From the NCBI RefSeq assembly GCF_007097155.1, contig NZ_VJWA01000002.1, forward strand, positions 1,302,001 to 1,366,000: 64,000 nucleotides of DNA, written 5' to 3'. The position numbers were made by a program, and so were the translations under genes. The notes below the pieces were generated by a model, which saw nothing but the letters and a program-made list of their open reading frames with translations, was not told the origin of the DNA and ran no database searches. The stretch comes from Glacieibacterium frigidum (lineage in GTDB: Bacteria; Pseudomonadota; Alphaproteobacteria; Sphingomonadales; Sphingomonadaceae). Shown one piece after another: positions 53,867 to 63,137 of this stretch (position 1 is its first letter; every line of letters starts with the position of its first letter).

Positions 53867-54664
53867 GTGAACCATGCCGCATCGAAGTCCGCGCCGACGC
53901 GCACCGCCCTGCGACGCCTCGCGAAGGCCGCGCCGCTCGCCGCACTCATGCTCGGCGCCGCGCCGGCCGCCGCCGAACGCATCTTCTTCGACGATTTCAA
54001 CGGAGAGGCGGGCGGCGGCACCGCGACCTTCCAGACCAGCCTGAGCAACTGGACCATCGACGGCTATGTCGACGTCATCGGTACCGGCAACACGCTCGGC
54101 TACACCGTCGGCAGCACGGTCATCGACCTCGGCGGCGGGCTGACCGGCGGCTTCATGAAGAGCAAGTCGACCTTCCGCTACGATGCCGGCCAGGTCGTCA
54201 CCATCTCGTGGGATATGGCGGGCAATCAGATCCGCCCGCTGGGCGAGGACGTGCCCTATCTGCAGTTCTACTTCGAGCAGACCAACCCCGAATCCTACCA
54301 GGAGGTCTATTACCTCGACGGCACCGCCTTCTTCGATTTCGCCGACTTCTACCCCTATACCGAGGGCGAGAACACGGTGCGGATCTTCGATCAGTACTTC
54401 GCCTACGGCTACGGCCTCTTCGGCGACTACCCGACGACGCGCCAGTCGATCAGCTTCCGCCCGGTCATCGCCGGGGCCTTTCAGTTCGAGCTCGGGACCT
54501 ACAGCGGCGGCGGCTACGGCCCGCTGATCGACAATTTCGCGGTCGATGTCACGGACTTCGCTGCGCCGGTACCCGAGCCCGCGACCTGGGCGATGCTGAT
54601 CGCGGGCTTCGGCGCGGTCGGCCTCCGCGCCCGCCGTCGCCGCGCCGCGACCGTCGCCGCCTGA
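53867..54664 (+). CDS. secreted PEPxxWA-CTERM protein of unknown function
   Basis: 265 residues from the GTG at 53867, with AGGGAGA in front. A signal peptide (AKAAPLAALMLGAAPAAA) is followed by a beta-sandwich-like domain rich in Tyr/Phe/Gly (IFFDDFNGEAGGGTATF; WTIDGYVDVIGTGNTLGYTV) and the sorting tail VPEPATWAMLIAGFGAVGL with a terminal arginine cluster. PEPxxWA-CTERM tails direct proteins to exosortase-dependent processing and occur mainly in sphingomonads, which supports the taxonomic guess. The first domain may bind carbohydrate, but this is not shown. Confidence 0.85.
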   Translation: MNHAASKSAPTRTALRRLAKAAPLAALMLGAAPAAAERIFFDDFNGEAGGGTATFQTSLSNWTIDGYVDVIGTGNTLGYTVGSTVIDLGGGLTGGFMKSKSTFRYDAGQVVTISWDMAGNQIRPLGEDVPYLQFYFEQTNPESYQEVYYLDGTAFFDFADFYPYTEGENTVRIFDQYFAYGYGLFGDYPTTRQSISFRPVIAGAFQFELGTYSGGGYGPLIDNFAVDVTDFAAPVPEPATWAMLIAGFGAVGLRARRRRAATVAA

Positions 54665-54688
54665 CCCGCCCCCCGACAGGAGACCGAC

Positions 54689-55810
54689 ATGACGATCAAG
54701 ACCCTCATGCTGTGCGCGGCCGTGCTGGCGACGCCGGCGTTCGCCGCCAACGGCATCGGCCGGACCCAGTCGGGCAGTGCGAACGGCCTCAGCTGGACGG
54801 CGGTCAGCCGCATCGTCGGCCAGACCTCGACCGCCACGATCGCGGGCGGTGGCAACCCGATCTATCTGCCCACGCAGCCGCAGAAGGCCGGCGTCGTGCA
54901 GCTGCTGATGGATTACGGCCAGCTGGGCGCCGCGGTCTGCTCGGGCAGCCTCGGCTCCGACCGGCGCACGATCGTCACCGCCGCGCACTGCGTCAGCCCG
55001 TTGTCGTCGGGCCTGACGCCCGACAAGGTGACCGCGATCTTCTGGAACGGCGATCCCGACGCCGGCGCGCTGGGCAATGCCGCGGCGACCGCGATCGACA
55101 TCACCGAGACTTTCGTCAATCCGGCCTATACCGGCCAGGTCATCGACCAGAACGACATCGCGGTGCTGCGCCTGGGCAGTGCCGCGCCGTCCTGGGCGAC
55201 GGCGTACGACCTGTATGACGAGGGCGATCTGACCGGCAAGGCGTTCAACGTCGCGGGCTACGGCCTGCGGTCGAGCGAAGGCGGCGCGCTGGGCACCGAT
55301 CTCGGCACCAACCGGCTCCGCGAAGGGGACAACACGTACGAGTTCCGCCTCGGCGACCCGCGCTGGAACGGCGTGCTCAACTTCGGCACGGCGTCCGAAT
55401 ACGCCTTTTCGTTCGTGTCGGACTTCGACAACGGGCTGGCGGAGAACGACTCGTCCTGCAACATCGCCGTTGCCATCGCGCTGCCGGCCGGGACCTTCTG
55501 CAATACCGGCCTGGGCGCGCGCGAAGTCGGCATCGCGGGCGGCGATTCGGGCGGGCCGGGGTTCATCGACGGCAAGCTTGCGTCGATCAACAGCTACGGC
55601 CTGACCTTCGGCAACGACTTCGGCGACGTCGACCTATTCCTCAACGCGAGCTGGGGCGAATTCAGCGGCTATGTGCCGATCTACCTCCACAGCAGCTGGA
55701 TCGGCGCGGTACAGGCGGCGATTCCGGAGCCCGGGACCTGGGCGATGCTGATCGCCGGCTTCGGCATGGTGGGCGGCGCGATGCGCCGTCGCCAGGGGGT
55801 CATGGCCTGA
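54689..55810 (+). CDS. secreted trypsin-like serine protease with PEP-CTERM tail
   Basis: 373 residues; AGGAGA lies in front of the ATG. After a signal peptide (TLMLCAAVLATPAFA) comes an S1-type protease domain: catalytic His in TIVTAAHCVSP, Asp in QNDIAVLRLG, Ser in GIAGGDSGGPGF. The C-terminus has PEPGTWAMLIAGFGMVGG followed by arginines, a PEP-CTERM sorting signal. It would be released to or anchored at the cell surface. It lies 24 bases after another PEP-CTERM gene, so the two are probably co-expressed. Confidence 0.9.
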   Translation: MTIKTLMLCAAVLATPAFAANGIGRTQSGSANGLSWTAVSRIVGQTSTATIAGGGNPIYLPTQPQKAGVVQLLMDYGQLGAAVCSGSLGSDRRTIVTAAHCVSPLSSGLTPDKVTAIFWNGDPDAGALGNAAATAIDITETFVNPAYTGQVIDQNDIAVLRLGSAAPSWATAYDLYDEGDLTGKAFNVAGYGLRSSEGGALGTDLGTNRLREGDNTYEFRLGDPRWNGVLNFGTASEYAFSFVSDFDNGLAENDSSCNIAVAIALPAGTFCNTGLGAREVGIAGGDSGGPGFIDGKLASINSYGLTFGNDFGDVDLFLNASWGEFSGYVPIYLHSSWIGAVQAAIPEPGTWAMLIAGFGMVGGAMRRRQGVMA

Positions 55811-55820
55811 TCGGCAGTCC

Positions 55821-56453
55821 TTACGGGGCGCGGGCGTCGCGCACGAGCTCGCGCAGCCGCTCGAGGGGCACGCGTCCGGTGACCAGATAGGGCCCGACGA
55901 CGAGCACCGGCGTCCCGGCGAGGCCCAGCCCGCGCGCCAGGCGATCGGTGTCGTCGAGCAGGCGGGTCACCGCGGGGCTCGCCGCGTCGCGTTCGAGGCG
56001 CTGCCAGTCGACCCCGGCGGCAGCGGCGGCGGCACGCAACGCCGTCTCGTCGAGCGACCCGCCGCGCCGCATCAGCGCATCGTCGAACGCCGCGTGCCGT
56101 CCTTGCGCGGCGCTGGCGAGGGCGAGGCGCGCGGCGCGGGTCGAGCGGGCCCCGAGGGTCGGCCAGTCGCGGTAGACCAGCCGGACGTCGGGGTCCTCGG
56201 CGACGAGGGTCCGCAGCGCCGGGTGCAGCGCGCGGCAGTTGCCGCAGGCATAGTCCGAAACCACGTAGATCAGGACGTTCGCGCTGGCGGGTCCCAGCGT
56301 TGGCGCGCGCGGATCGGCGAGCGCGGCCACGCCGGCGAACAGCGTCGGCGGCTCGGCCGGGCGGCGGCTGCCAAGCCACGACGTCAGCAGCTGCGTCAGC
56401 ACGATGATCAGCAGCAGCCCGCCGAAGACCTGCCAGGGGCGCGGCCGCGTCAC
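55821..56453 (-). CDS. DsbA-family thiol:disulfide protein, membrane-anchored
   Basis: 210 residues from the GTG at 56453; the open frame upstream is only a shadow of the copA-like gene. A membrane helix (VFGGLLLIIVLTQLLTSWLG) is followed by a DsbA/thioredoxin fold with the active site DYACGNCRALHPAL (CGNC) and a cis-Pro region GLAGTPVLVVGPYLVTG. It likely acts in the periplasm in disulfide chemistry. It is divergent to the copper resistance genes, and about 180 bases between them must hold both promoters, so a role in protecting or maturing copper proteins is possible. Confidence 0.83.
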   Translation of the reverse strand: MTRPRPWQVFGGLLLIIVLTQLLTSWLGSRRPAEPPTLFAGVAALADPRAPTLGPASANVLIYVVSDYACGNCRALHPALRTLVAEDPDVRLVYRDWPTLGARSTRAARLALASAAQGRHAAFDDALMRRGGSLDETALRAAAAAAGVDWQRLERDAASPAVTRLLDDTDRLARGLGLAGTPVLVVGPYLVTGRVPLERLRELVRDARAP

Positions 56454-56630
56454 GCTGCCAACAGCCTTGAGTTCGATCGGTCGGACACGCGAGGACCAGT
56501 CTGCGGTCGGCGCGCGTGGGTCAATACGCGCCTTGCCGCGCCGAAGCCCCGCGGGCAGGTGACAGCGGGTTCGCCGGTTGCCGAATACGACCCGGCGCGC
56601 CATCTGAGGCCCATGCGACAGGAGATCGGC

Positions 56631-58640
56631 GTGCGACTGACGGCTTTCCTGCTGGTGCTGGCAACCGCGGCGAGCGTGCAGGCGCGCACCTACGACCTGA
56701 CGATCGAGCGGCAGGTTCGCGAGATCGAGCCCGGGCGCAAGGCGAGCGTCATCACGCTGAACGGCAGCGTGCCCGGCCCGGTGCTGCGCTTCACCGAGGG
56801 TGAGACGGGCGAGGTGCGCATCACCAACCGCCTCAAGGAAAAGACCTCGATCCACTGGCACGGGCTGCTGATCCCGGGCGAGAACGACGGCTCGCCGGGG
56901 TTCAACGGCTTCACCGGCATCGAGCCCGGCGCGACCTTCACCGCGACGCTGCCGCTGCGCCAGTCGGGGACCTATTGGTACCACGCGCACTCGGCGACGC
57001 AGGAGCAGGCCGGGCAGTACGGCGCGCTGATCATCGACCCCAAGGCGGGCAGCGACATCGCGCTGAAGGTCGACCGTGAACAGGTGGTGCTGCTGTCCGA
57101 GCACACGCGCGAGACGCCCGAGCGCATCCTGCGCAACCTCAAGGGCGACGCCGGCTATTACAACTTCTCGAAGCGCACGACCCCCGAGCTGATCGCCGAC
57201 GCGCGCAAGTTCGGGCTGAAGGCGACGCTCGCCGATCGCGCGGCGTGGGGGCGGATGCGGATGGACCCGACCGACATCGCCGACGTCGGCAATTACACGC
57301 TGCTGGTCAACGGCGAGCCCTCGGCACGCAACCCGTCGCTGCGCTTCACGCCCGGCGAGACGGTCCGCCTGCGCTTCGTCAACGGCTCGGCGATGAGTTT
57401 CATGGACGTGCGGCTGCCGGGGCTGACGATGACGATCGTCGCCGCCGACGGACGTGCCGTGCAGCCGGTCGAGGTCGACGAATTCCGTATCGGCGTCGCC
57501 GAGACCTATGATGTCGTCGTGCGGCCGAAGGACCAGGCGTATCCGCTGTGGGTGGAGACGCTCGACCGCAAGGCGTCGGTGCTGGCGAGCTTCGCCCCGC
57601 GCGCCGGGATGGCGGTCACCGCCCCTGCGCCGCGCCCGCGCCAAGTGCTGCTGATGAGCGAGATGGGCCATGCGATGGGCGGCATGAAGATGGCGGGCGC
57701 CGCGCCGATGGCCGGGCACGACATGGCGGCGATGGACGACGCGACGCTGACCCGCGCCGCCGCACGCCAGGCGCTCCCGGCGACGGCCGCGCCGGCCTGC
57801 ACCGCCGAACACGCCGCCATGGGCCATTGCACGATGACACCCCCCGCCGCACCGGCACCCGCCTGCACCCCCGAGCATGCGGCGATGGGCCATTGCACCG
57901 CCGCCCCGCCGCCGCCTGCTGCGCCCGCCTGCACGCCCGAACACGCCGCGATGGGGCACTGCACCCCGGCGGCGCAGTCACAACCGCGCAGCGGCACCGC
58001 GGTCGCGGCGAAGGTTGCAGGCGGCACGCCGTTCCCGCGCGTCGACTATGGCTATGGCAATGACCCGATGGCGGGCCACGACATGGGCATGCCGGCGCTG
58101 GCGCGCGAGGGCGACACCGACGGCTCGGGCCGCGTCTTCGGCTGGGCGAGCGGTGCTCCCTACGGCAGCCGCGTGCTGTCGATGCGCGACCTCGTGGCGC
58201 TCCGGCCCCAGGCCGACACGCGCGCCCCGACGCGCGAGATCGTCGTCAAGGTGTCGGGCAACATGGAGCGCTACATCTGGACATTGAACGGCGCGAAGTT
58301 CGGCGAGGCGCCGCCGATCCGCGTCGCGTTCAACGAGCGCGTCCGCGTCACCTTCGTCAACGAGACGATGATGGCGCACCCGATGCACCTGCACGGCATG
58401 TTCTTCCAGGTCGAGAACGGTCAGCCGATCGACCGCATGCCCGACAAGAACGTCATCGCCGTCGCGCCGGGCCGCACCCAGTCGGTGCTGCTGACCGCCG
58501 ACGAGGCGGGCGAATGGCCGATCCACTGCCACCTGCTCTACCACATGGAGTCGGGCATGATGCAGAAGCTGGTGGTCGCGTCGGTCGACAATCGCGACGG
58601 CACGCCCGCGGCGGCGCACGCCGGGCACGGCAGCCATTGA
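56631..58640 (+). CDS. copA: multicopper oxidase CopA, copper resistance
   Basis: 669 residues from the GTG at 56631, preceded by AGGAG at good distance; an ATG at 56613 would add six residues. A signal peptide (RLTAFLLVLATAASVQA) and three cupredoxin domains are present. Copper ligands: HWHG and WYHAHS in the first domain, HPMHLHG and HCHLLYHMESGMM (type 1 site) in the last. A Met/His-rich insertion in the middle has HAMGGMKM, GHDM and three copies of an 11-residue Cys/His/Met motif. CopA oxidises Cu(I) and binds copper in the periplasm. The stop overlaps the copB start (TGATG). Confidence 0.9.
   Translation: MRLTAFLLVLATAASVQARTYDLTIERQVREIEPGRKASVITLNGSVPGPVLRFTEGETGEVRITNRLKEKTSIHWHGLLIPGENDGSPGFNGFTGIEPGATFTATLPLRQSGTYWYHAHSATQEQAGQYGALIIDPKAGSDIALKVDREQVVLLSEHTRETPERILRNLKGDAGYYNFSKRTTPELIADARKFGLKATLADRAAWGRMRMDPTDIADVGNYTLLVNGEPSARNPSLRFTPGETVRLRFVNGSAMSFMDVRLPGLTMTIVAADGRAVQPVEVDEFRIGVAETYDVVVRPKDQAYPLWVETLDRKASVLASFAPRAGMAVTAPAPRPRQVLLMSEMGHAMGGMKMAGAAPMAGHDMAAMDDATLTRAAARQALPATAAPACTAEHAAMGHCTMTPPAAPAPACTPEHAAMGHCTAAPPPPAAPACTPEHAAMGHCTPAAQSQPRSGTAVAAKVAGGTPFPRVDYGYGNDPMAGHDMGMPALAREGDTDGSGRVFGWASGAPYGSRVLSMRDLVALRPQADTRAPTREIVVKVSGNMERYIWTLNGAKFGEAPPIRVAFNERVRVTFVNETMMAHPMHLHGMFFQVENGQPIDRMPDKNVIAVAPGRTQSVLLTADEAGEWPIHCHLLYHMESGMMQKLVVASVDNRDGTPAAAHAGHGSH
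57798..57962 (+). repeat. 66-bp tandem repeats coding a CTPEHAAMGHC metal-binding motif
   Basis: Three copies of CT(A/P)EHAAMGHC start at 57798, 57864 and 57930, exactly 66 bases apart, separated by Pro/Ala-rich linkers. Each copy offers two Cys, two His and a Met, a plausible Cu(I) site. It is an insertion between cupredoxin domains two and three of CopA. Confidence 0.8.
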
Positions 58641-59401
58641 TGCGGGCGCTGGCGCTCGCGCTGCTGGTCGCCGCCCCCGCCTTCGCCCAGCCGAGCGACG
58701 GGCCGGCGGTCGCACCGGCACCCGCCGACAAGGCGGTCATGGACCGGCAGGTCGACATGGGCGCGATGGGGCACCACGAGCGCACCTACACCTACAACCG
58801 CATCGAGCTCGATTATGCGCGCGACGATGGCGCCGGGCTGCTCAACTGGGACGCCGAGGGCTGGGTCGGCGGCGACCGCGACAAATTCTGGTACAAGGCG
58901 GAAGGGGAGCGCGCCGGCCGCAAGGTCGAGCAGGCCGAGTTCCAGGCGCTGTACAGCCGCAATGCCTACAGCTTCTTCGATGTGCAGGGCGGCGTGCGCT
59001 ACGACCTCGAACCCGACCGGCGCGGCTATGCGGTGGTCGGGGTCCAGGGCCTGTCGCCGTACCTGCTCGAAACCGAACTCCACGCTTTCATCGGCTTCGA
59101 GGGCGACGTGTCGATCCGCTTCAAGCAGAGCTTCGACCTGCTGGTCACCAACCGGCTGATCGTCTCGCCGATGGTCGAGACCGACCTGTACCTCAACGAC
59201 GCCGCCGACCGCCGCGTCGCGTCGGGCTTCTCGCGCGTCGAGACCGGCGCGGCGCTGCGCTACGAATTCAGCCGCAAGTTCGCGCCCTATGTCGCCGCCG
59301 TCTACGACCGCAAGCTCGGCGGCACGGCGCGGCTGGCGCGTGCCGACGGCGACGATCCCGGCGGCTGGACGATCCGCGCGGGCGTGCGGGCGTGGTTTTG
59401 A
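58640..59401 (+). CDS. copB: copper resistance protein CopB
   Basis: 253 residues. A signal peptide (RALALALLVAAPAFA) is followed by an outer membrane beta-barrel: RIELDYARDDGAGLLNWDAE, FDVQGGVRYDLEP, and the final strand WTIRAGVRAWF with terminal Phe. The Met/His-rich N-terminal region found in longer CopB proteins is short here (MDRQVDMGAMGHHE). It is coupled to copA by a TGATG overlap. The pair removes or sequesters copper at the cell envelope. Confidence 0.9.
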   Translation: MRALALALLVAAPAFAQPSDGPAVAPAPADKAVMDRQVDMGAMGHHERTYTYNRIELDYARDDGAGLLNWDAEGWVGGDRDKFWYKAEGERAGRKVEQAEFQALYSRNAYSFFDVQGGVRYDLEPDRRGYAVVGVQGLSPYLLETELHAFIGFEGDVSIRFKQSFDLLVTNRLIVSPMVETDLYLNDAADRRVASGFSRVETGAALRYEFSRKFAPYVAAVYDRKLGGTARLARADGDDPGGWTIRAGVRAWF

Positions 59402-59422
59402 AGTCGCCCCGGGTCGGCGATT

Positions 59423-60064
59423 TCAACCGGATGAGGTGACTGTCCGGCCGAGCAAGTCCACGGCCGTCTCGCTGTCGATGACCTCGGCGTATTTCGCCTG
59501 CAGGTCGAACAGGTTGGCTTCGTGCGGGGCCGAATGCCGGTCGGCGCAGGCATCGCGCACGACGAACGGCGCAAAGCCGTGCTGCAGCGCATCGAGCGCC
59601 GTCGCCCGGACGCATCCCGACGTCGAGAAGCCGGTCACGAGCAGCGTGTCGATGCCGAGACCGCGGAGCGTCGACGCCAGCGCCGTGCCGAAGAACGACG
59701 AGGCATATTGCTTGGTGACGACGACATCGTCGGGGCCGGGCCTCAGCGAGGGCGGAAAATCGCCGAGCGGCGACCCGGCATCGAAGACGCTCAGCACCGG
59801 TAGCTTGCGGTAGAACAGCCCGCCGTCGCGGCCGCCCGCGGTATAGACGACGCGGGTGAACAACACCGGCACAGCCGCCGCCCGCGCCGCTGCCACCAGC
59901 CGCTCCAGCACCGGGATCGCCGCCTCGAACGCAGGGTCATGGAGCGCCGCGCCGGGGGTCAGATAGGCCATGCAGACGTCGACGAGCAGCAGCGCGGGCC
60001 GCTCGCCGAACGGCAGATGTCCGTCGAACGACGCCGCGTAGGAAGCGGCGAGATCGTCGCCCAT
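59423..60064 (-). CDS. isochorismatase-like cysteine hydrolase
   Basis: 213 residues. The fold is visible as PALLLVDVCMAYLTPG (catalytic Asp), then VVVTKQYASSFFGTALASTL (Lys), and LLVTGFSTSGCVRATALDAL with the nucleophilic cysteine. The sequence is closest by eye to N-carbamoylsarcosine amidase-type members. It shares one base with the CoA transferase gene upstream of it on the minus strand and is the last gene of a leftward operon with two hydantoinase genes. Release of ammonia and CO2 from an N-carbamoyl product of hydantoin opening is therefore a reasonable guess. Confidence 0.85.
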   Translation of the reverse strand: MGDDLAASYAASFDGHLPFGERPALLLVDVCMAYLTPGAALHDPAFEAAIPVLERLVAAARAAAVPVLFTRVVYTAGGRDGGLFYRKLPVLSVFDAGSPLGDFPPSLRPGPDDVVVTKQYASSFFGTALASTLRGLGIDTLLVTGFSTSGCVRATALDALQHGFAPFVVRDACADRHSAPHEANLFDLQAKYAEVIDSETAVDLLGRTVTSSG

Positions 60065-61278
60065 CAGATCGCGCCCGCCGCCCGCAGCGCCTCGATCTCG
60101 GTGTCGGAGAGGCCGAGCAGGCCGGCATAGACCTCGTGATTATGCGCGCCGACGGAGTCGGGCGCCGGCGTCCGCACGCTCGACGGCGTGTCGCTGAGCT
60201 TCGGGAAGCTGTTCTGCATGGTCAGCGTGCCCCAGCGCGGGGTGTCGAGCTCGACCAGTGCCTCGCGCGCGGCGAAATGCGGGTCGGCGAGCATCTCCGG
60301 CGCGCGGTAGATCGTGCCGGCCGGGACGCTGTGCGCGATCATCGCGGCCTCGACTTCGGCAACGGTCCGCGTCCGCGTCCAGTCGGCGACGCGCCCGTCG
60401 AGCTCGACCTGGTTGCGCCCGCGCGAGACGTGGTCGACGTAGCGAGGATCCTGCGCCAGCTCGGGCTGGCCCATCGCGGCGCACAGCCGGGCGAACACCG
60501 CGTCTTGGTTGGCGCCGATCAGATATTCGCCGTCGCGGCAGGGATAGACGTTCGACGGCGCGATGCCGGGCAGCACCGACCCCGACCGTTCGCGGATGAC
60601 GCCCGATACCTGATATTCGGGGACGAGGCTCTCCATGACCTGCAGAACCGCCTCGTACAGCGCCGAATCGACGACCTGGCCGCGGCCCGTGCGTTCGCGT
60701 GCGTGCAGTGCCGCGAGTGCGCCCATGCAGCCGTAGGTCGCGGCGAGGCTGTCACCGATCGAGACGCCCATGCGCGACGGCGGCCGGTCGGGATCGCCGA
60801 CGATCGCGCGCCAGCCGCCCATCGCCTCGCCGATGCCGCCGAAGCCGGCGCGGTCGGCATAGGGGCCGGTCTGGCCGTAGCCCGAGACGCGCACGACGAT
60901 CAGCCGCGGATTGTCGGCCATCAGCACGTCGGGACCCAGGCCCCATTTCTCGAGCGTGCCGGGCTTGAAATTCTCGATGAGTATGTCGGCAGTGGCGGCG
61001 AGCTTGCGGACGAGTGCCTGCCCCTCGGCGACGCGCAGGTTGGCGCTGACCGACTTCTTGTTGCGCGACACCACCTCCCACCACAGCTTGGCATCGCCGC
61101 GGCCCCATTCGCGCATCGGGTCGCCGCCGCGCTTGCCGTCGGCGGCGGGCGGCTCGACCTTGATGACCTCTGCCCCCATGTCGCCAAGCAGCTGGCCGCA
61201 GAACGGCCCCGCGATCAGCTGGCCGAGCTCGATGACGCGCAGCCCCGCCAGCGCGCCGCTGTTGACAGGCTCGCTCAC
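60064..61278 (-). CDS. CaiB/BaiF family CoA transferase
   Basis: 404 residues from the GTG at 61278. Family III signature: LRVIELGQLIAGPFCGQLLG and DMGAEVIKVEPP at the N-terminus, with the catalytic Asp in GVSIGDSLAATYG, and SFPKLSDTPSSVR near the end. These enzymes transfer CoA between carboxylic acids. The start overlaps the stop of the hydantoinase B gene (GTGA). Within this operon the acid could be a product of ring opening and deamidation, but the substrate cannot be read from the sequence. Confidence 0.88.
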   Translation of the reverse strand: MSEPVNSGALAGLRVIELGQLIAGPFCGQLLGDMGAEVIKVEPPAADGKRGGDPMREWGRGDAKLWWEVVSRNKKSVSANLRVAEGQALVRKLAATADILIENFKPGTLEKWGLGPDVLMADNPRLIVVRVSGYGQTGPYADRAGFGGIGEAMGGWRAIVGDPDRPPSRMGVSIGDSLAATYGCMGALAALHARERTGRGQVVDSALYEAVLQVMESLVPEYQVSGVIRERSGSVLPGIAPSNVYPCRDGEYLIGANQDAVFARLCAAMGQPELAQDPRYVDHVSRGRNQVELDGRVADWTRTRTVAEVEAAMIAHSVPAGTIYRAPEMLADPHFAAREALVELDTPRWGTLTMQNSFPKLSDTPSSVRTPAPDSVGAHNHEVYAGLLGLSDTEIEALRAAGAI

Positions 61279-63137
61279 GCCGCGGCGCGCTCCGGGCGCC
61301 AGACCGGCTGGCGCGGCGCGGGCAGCCCGGTTTCGGCGAGGCAGTTCGCCCGCAGCGTCTCGATCTCCGGCCCCCGGTCGAACAGCGCGGCGGTCGCCGG
61401 CCGTGCGGCGCGGATTTCGGCCCGCAGGGCCTCGGTCGCCGCCGCATCGCCGACCACGACGCCGTAGGCGCGCGCCCCGGCGGCGGTGACCAGCCCCTCG
61501 CCGACCTCCTTCTCGACCAGCGCCGGGTCGCGCAGCAGCGGGTCGCCCCAGCCGCCGCCGCCCCAGGTGATGAAGTGCAGCTGGTCGCCGGCCTCGACAG
61601 CCAGATCCTCGAGCTTGTTGCCGACGATCGCCTCGCTCCCGTCGGCGCGCTCGAGGATCTTGCGCGCCCGAGCGCCCGGTGCGCCGCCGTTGACGCCCCA
61701 GGGGGGAACGAACCAGCGGTCGTCGTGGATCGCGACGATGCCGGGTTCGAGGAAGCGATAGGTCATGTGGATGCCGTTGCCGCCGCGGTGCAGCCCGGCG
61801 CCGCCGCTGTCGGGCACGGTCTCGTAGCGTTCGATGCGCAGCGGGAAATAGCGTTCGAGGAACTCGTTCGGCACGTTGGTGAAGCCCGGCCACAGCGAAT
61901 GCCCGTCGGGCCCGTCGCCCATCGGCCGCCCGGGTATGCCGCCGAAGCCGATCTGGAACAGCTGGAACCACTGCCCCGTGCGGTCGACGCCCGAGTAGAA
62001 GAGGTGGGGGCTCGACGAGAACCCCGCAGCGTTGAGGAATTCGGGCGTCCGCTGCCCGAGCAGCCCGCCCAGGATGTCGAAGATGCGGCCCAGCGCGTGC
62101 GTCCGCCCCGACAGTGCCGCCGGGAACTTCGGCTTGAGCAGCGACCCTTCCGGAATCCGCACCTCGATCAGATCGTAGAAGCCGTCGTTGAACAGGATCG
62201 CGGGGTCGAAGACCATGATCATGTAGATGCCGAAGAACATCTTGAACATGTTCTCGTTGAGATAGAAGTTGATCGAGGCGTCCGACTGCGGGTCGGTGCC
62301 GGCGAAGTCGAGGATGACCCGGTCGCCCTCGCGGTGCATCGTGCAGCGGATCCGGTAAGGGCCGAAGCCCATGCCGTCGTCGCAGATGAAATCCTCGAAG
62401 CTGACCGGCTCGGTGCCGATCGAGCTGGCGATCAGCGTCTTCATCGCGCGGTGGTTGCGCGCCAGCAGTTCCTCGGTCGCGGCGACATACAGCTCGTCGC
62501 CGAAGCGTTCGCTGAGTTCGAGCACCCGCCGCGCCGCGACCCGGCACGAGGCGATCAGCGCGTTGAGGTCGGCGCGGCACCAGTCGGGCTTGCGCGTCTG
62601 GTGCATGACGAGGGTGATCAGGTCCTCGTTATACTCGCCCTTGCGCCAGATCTTGACCGGCGGGATGCGCACGCCTTCCTCGAAGATCGAGTGCGCGTTG
62701 ATCGGCATCGACCCCGCGACCTTGCCGCCGATGTCGCTCTGGTGGCCGAACATCGCGGTCCAGGCGATCAGGCGGCCGGCCTTGTAGACGGGCAGCAGGA
62801 CCAGCCAGTCGTTCGAGTGGCTGATCGCCCCCTCGACCGAATAGGGGTCGCTGAGGAAGAACATGTCGCCGTCCTCGACCGTGCCGCCATAGCCGTCGAG
62901 GAAGCCGCCGATGAAGCTGCCGAACTGGCCGACGACCATGCGGCCGTGCCGGTCGGCGATCAGCGGGAAACTGTCGCCCTGCTCGCGGATGCCCGGCGAC
63001 ATCGCGGTGCGGACCAGGGTCGCGTCCATCTCGACGCGGGCGTTGCGCAGCGCATTCTCGATGATGTCGAGCGTGACGGGGTCGATCGCGACCTTTTCGA
63101 AGGGGACCGTGCTGGTTTCGACGATGGTCGCGGGCAT
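61275..63137 (-). CDS. hydantoinase B/oxoprolinase family protein
   Basis: 620 residues from the ATG at 63137, which overlaps the stop of the hydantoinase A gene (ATGA). Typical HyuB features: IIENALRNARVEMDATLVRT, GIREQGDSFPLIADRHGRMV, FLSDPYSVEGAISHSNDWLV, MFGHQSDIGGKVAGSMP, and the C-terminal GWGDPLLRDPALVEKEV. HyuA and HyuB together form ATP-dependent ring-opening enzymes (N-methylhydantoinase, oxoprolinase, acetone carboxylase group). The actual substrate is open. Confidence 0.92.
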   Translation of the reverse strand: MPATIVETSTVPFEKVAIDPVTLDIIENALRNARVEMDATLVRTAMSPGIREQGDSFPLIADRHGRMVVGQFGSFIGGFLDGYGGTVEDGDMFFLSDPYSVEGAISHSNDWLVLLPVYKAGRLIAWTAMFGHQSDIGGKVAGSMPINAHSIFEEGVRIPPVKIWRKGEYNEDLITLVMHQTRKPDWCRADLNALIASCRVAARRVLELSERFGDELYVAATEELLARNHRAMKTLIASSIGTEPVSFEDFICDDGMGFGPYRIRCTMHREGDRVILDFAGTDPQSDASINFYLNENMFKMFFGIYMIMVFDPAILFNDGFYDLIEVRIPEGSLLKPKFPAALSGRTHALGRIFDILGGLLGQRTPEFLNAAGFSSSPHLFYSGVDRTGQWFQLFQIGFGGIPGRPMGDGPDGHSLWPGFTNVPNEFLERYFPLRIERYETVPDSGGAGLHRGGNGIHMTYRFLEPGIVAIHDDRWFVPPWGVNGGAPGARARKILERADGSEAIVGNKLEDLAVEAGDQLHFITWGGGGWGDPLLRDPALVEKEVGEGLVTAAGARAYGVVVGDAAATEALRAEIRAARPATAALFDRGPEIETLRANCLAETGLPAPRQPVWRPERAAA

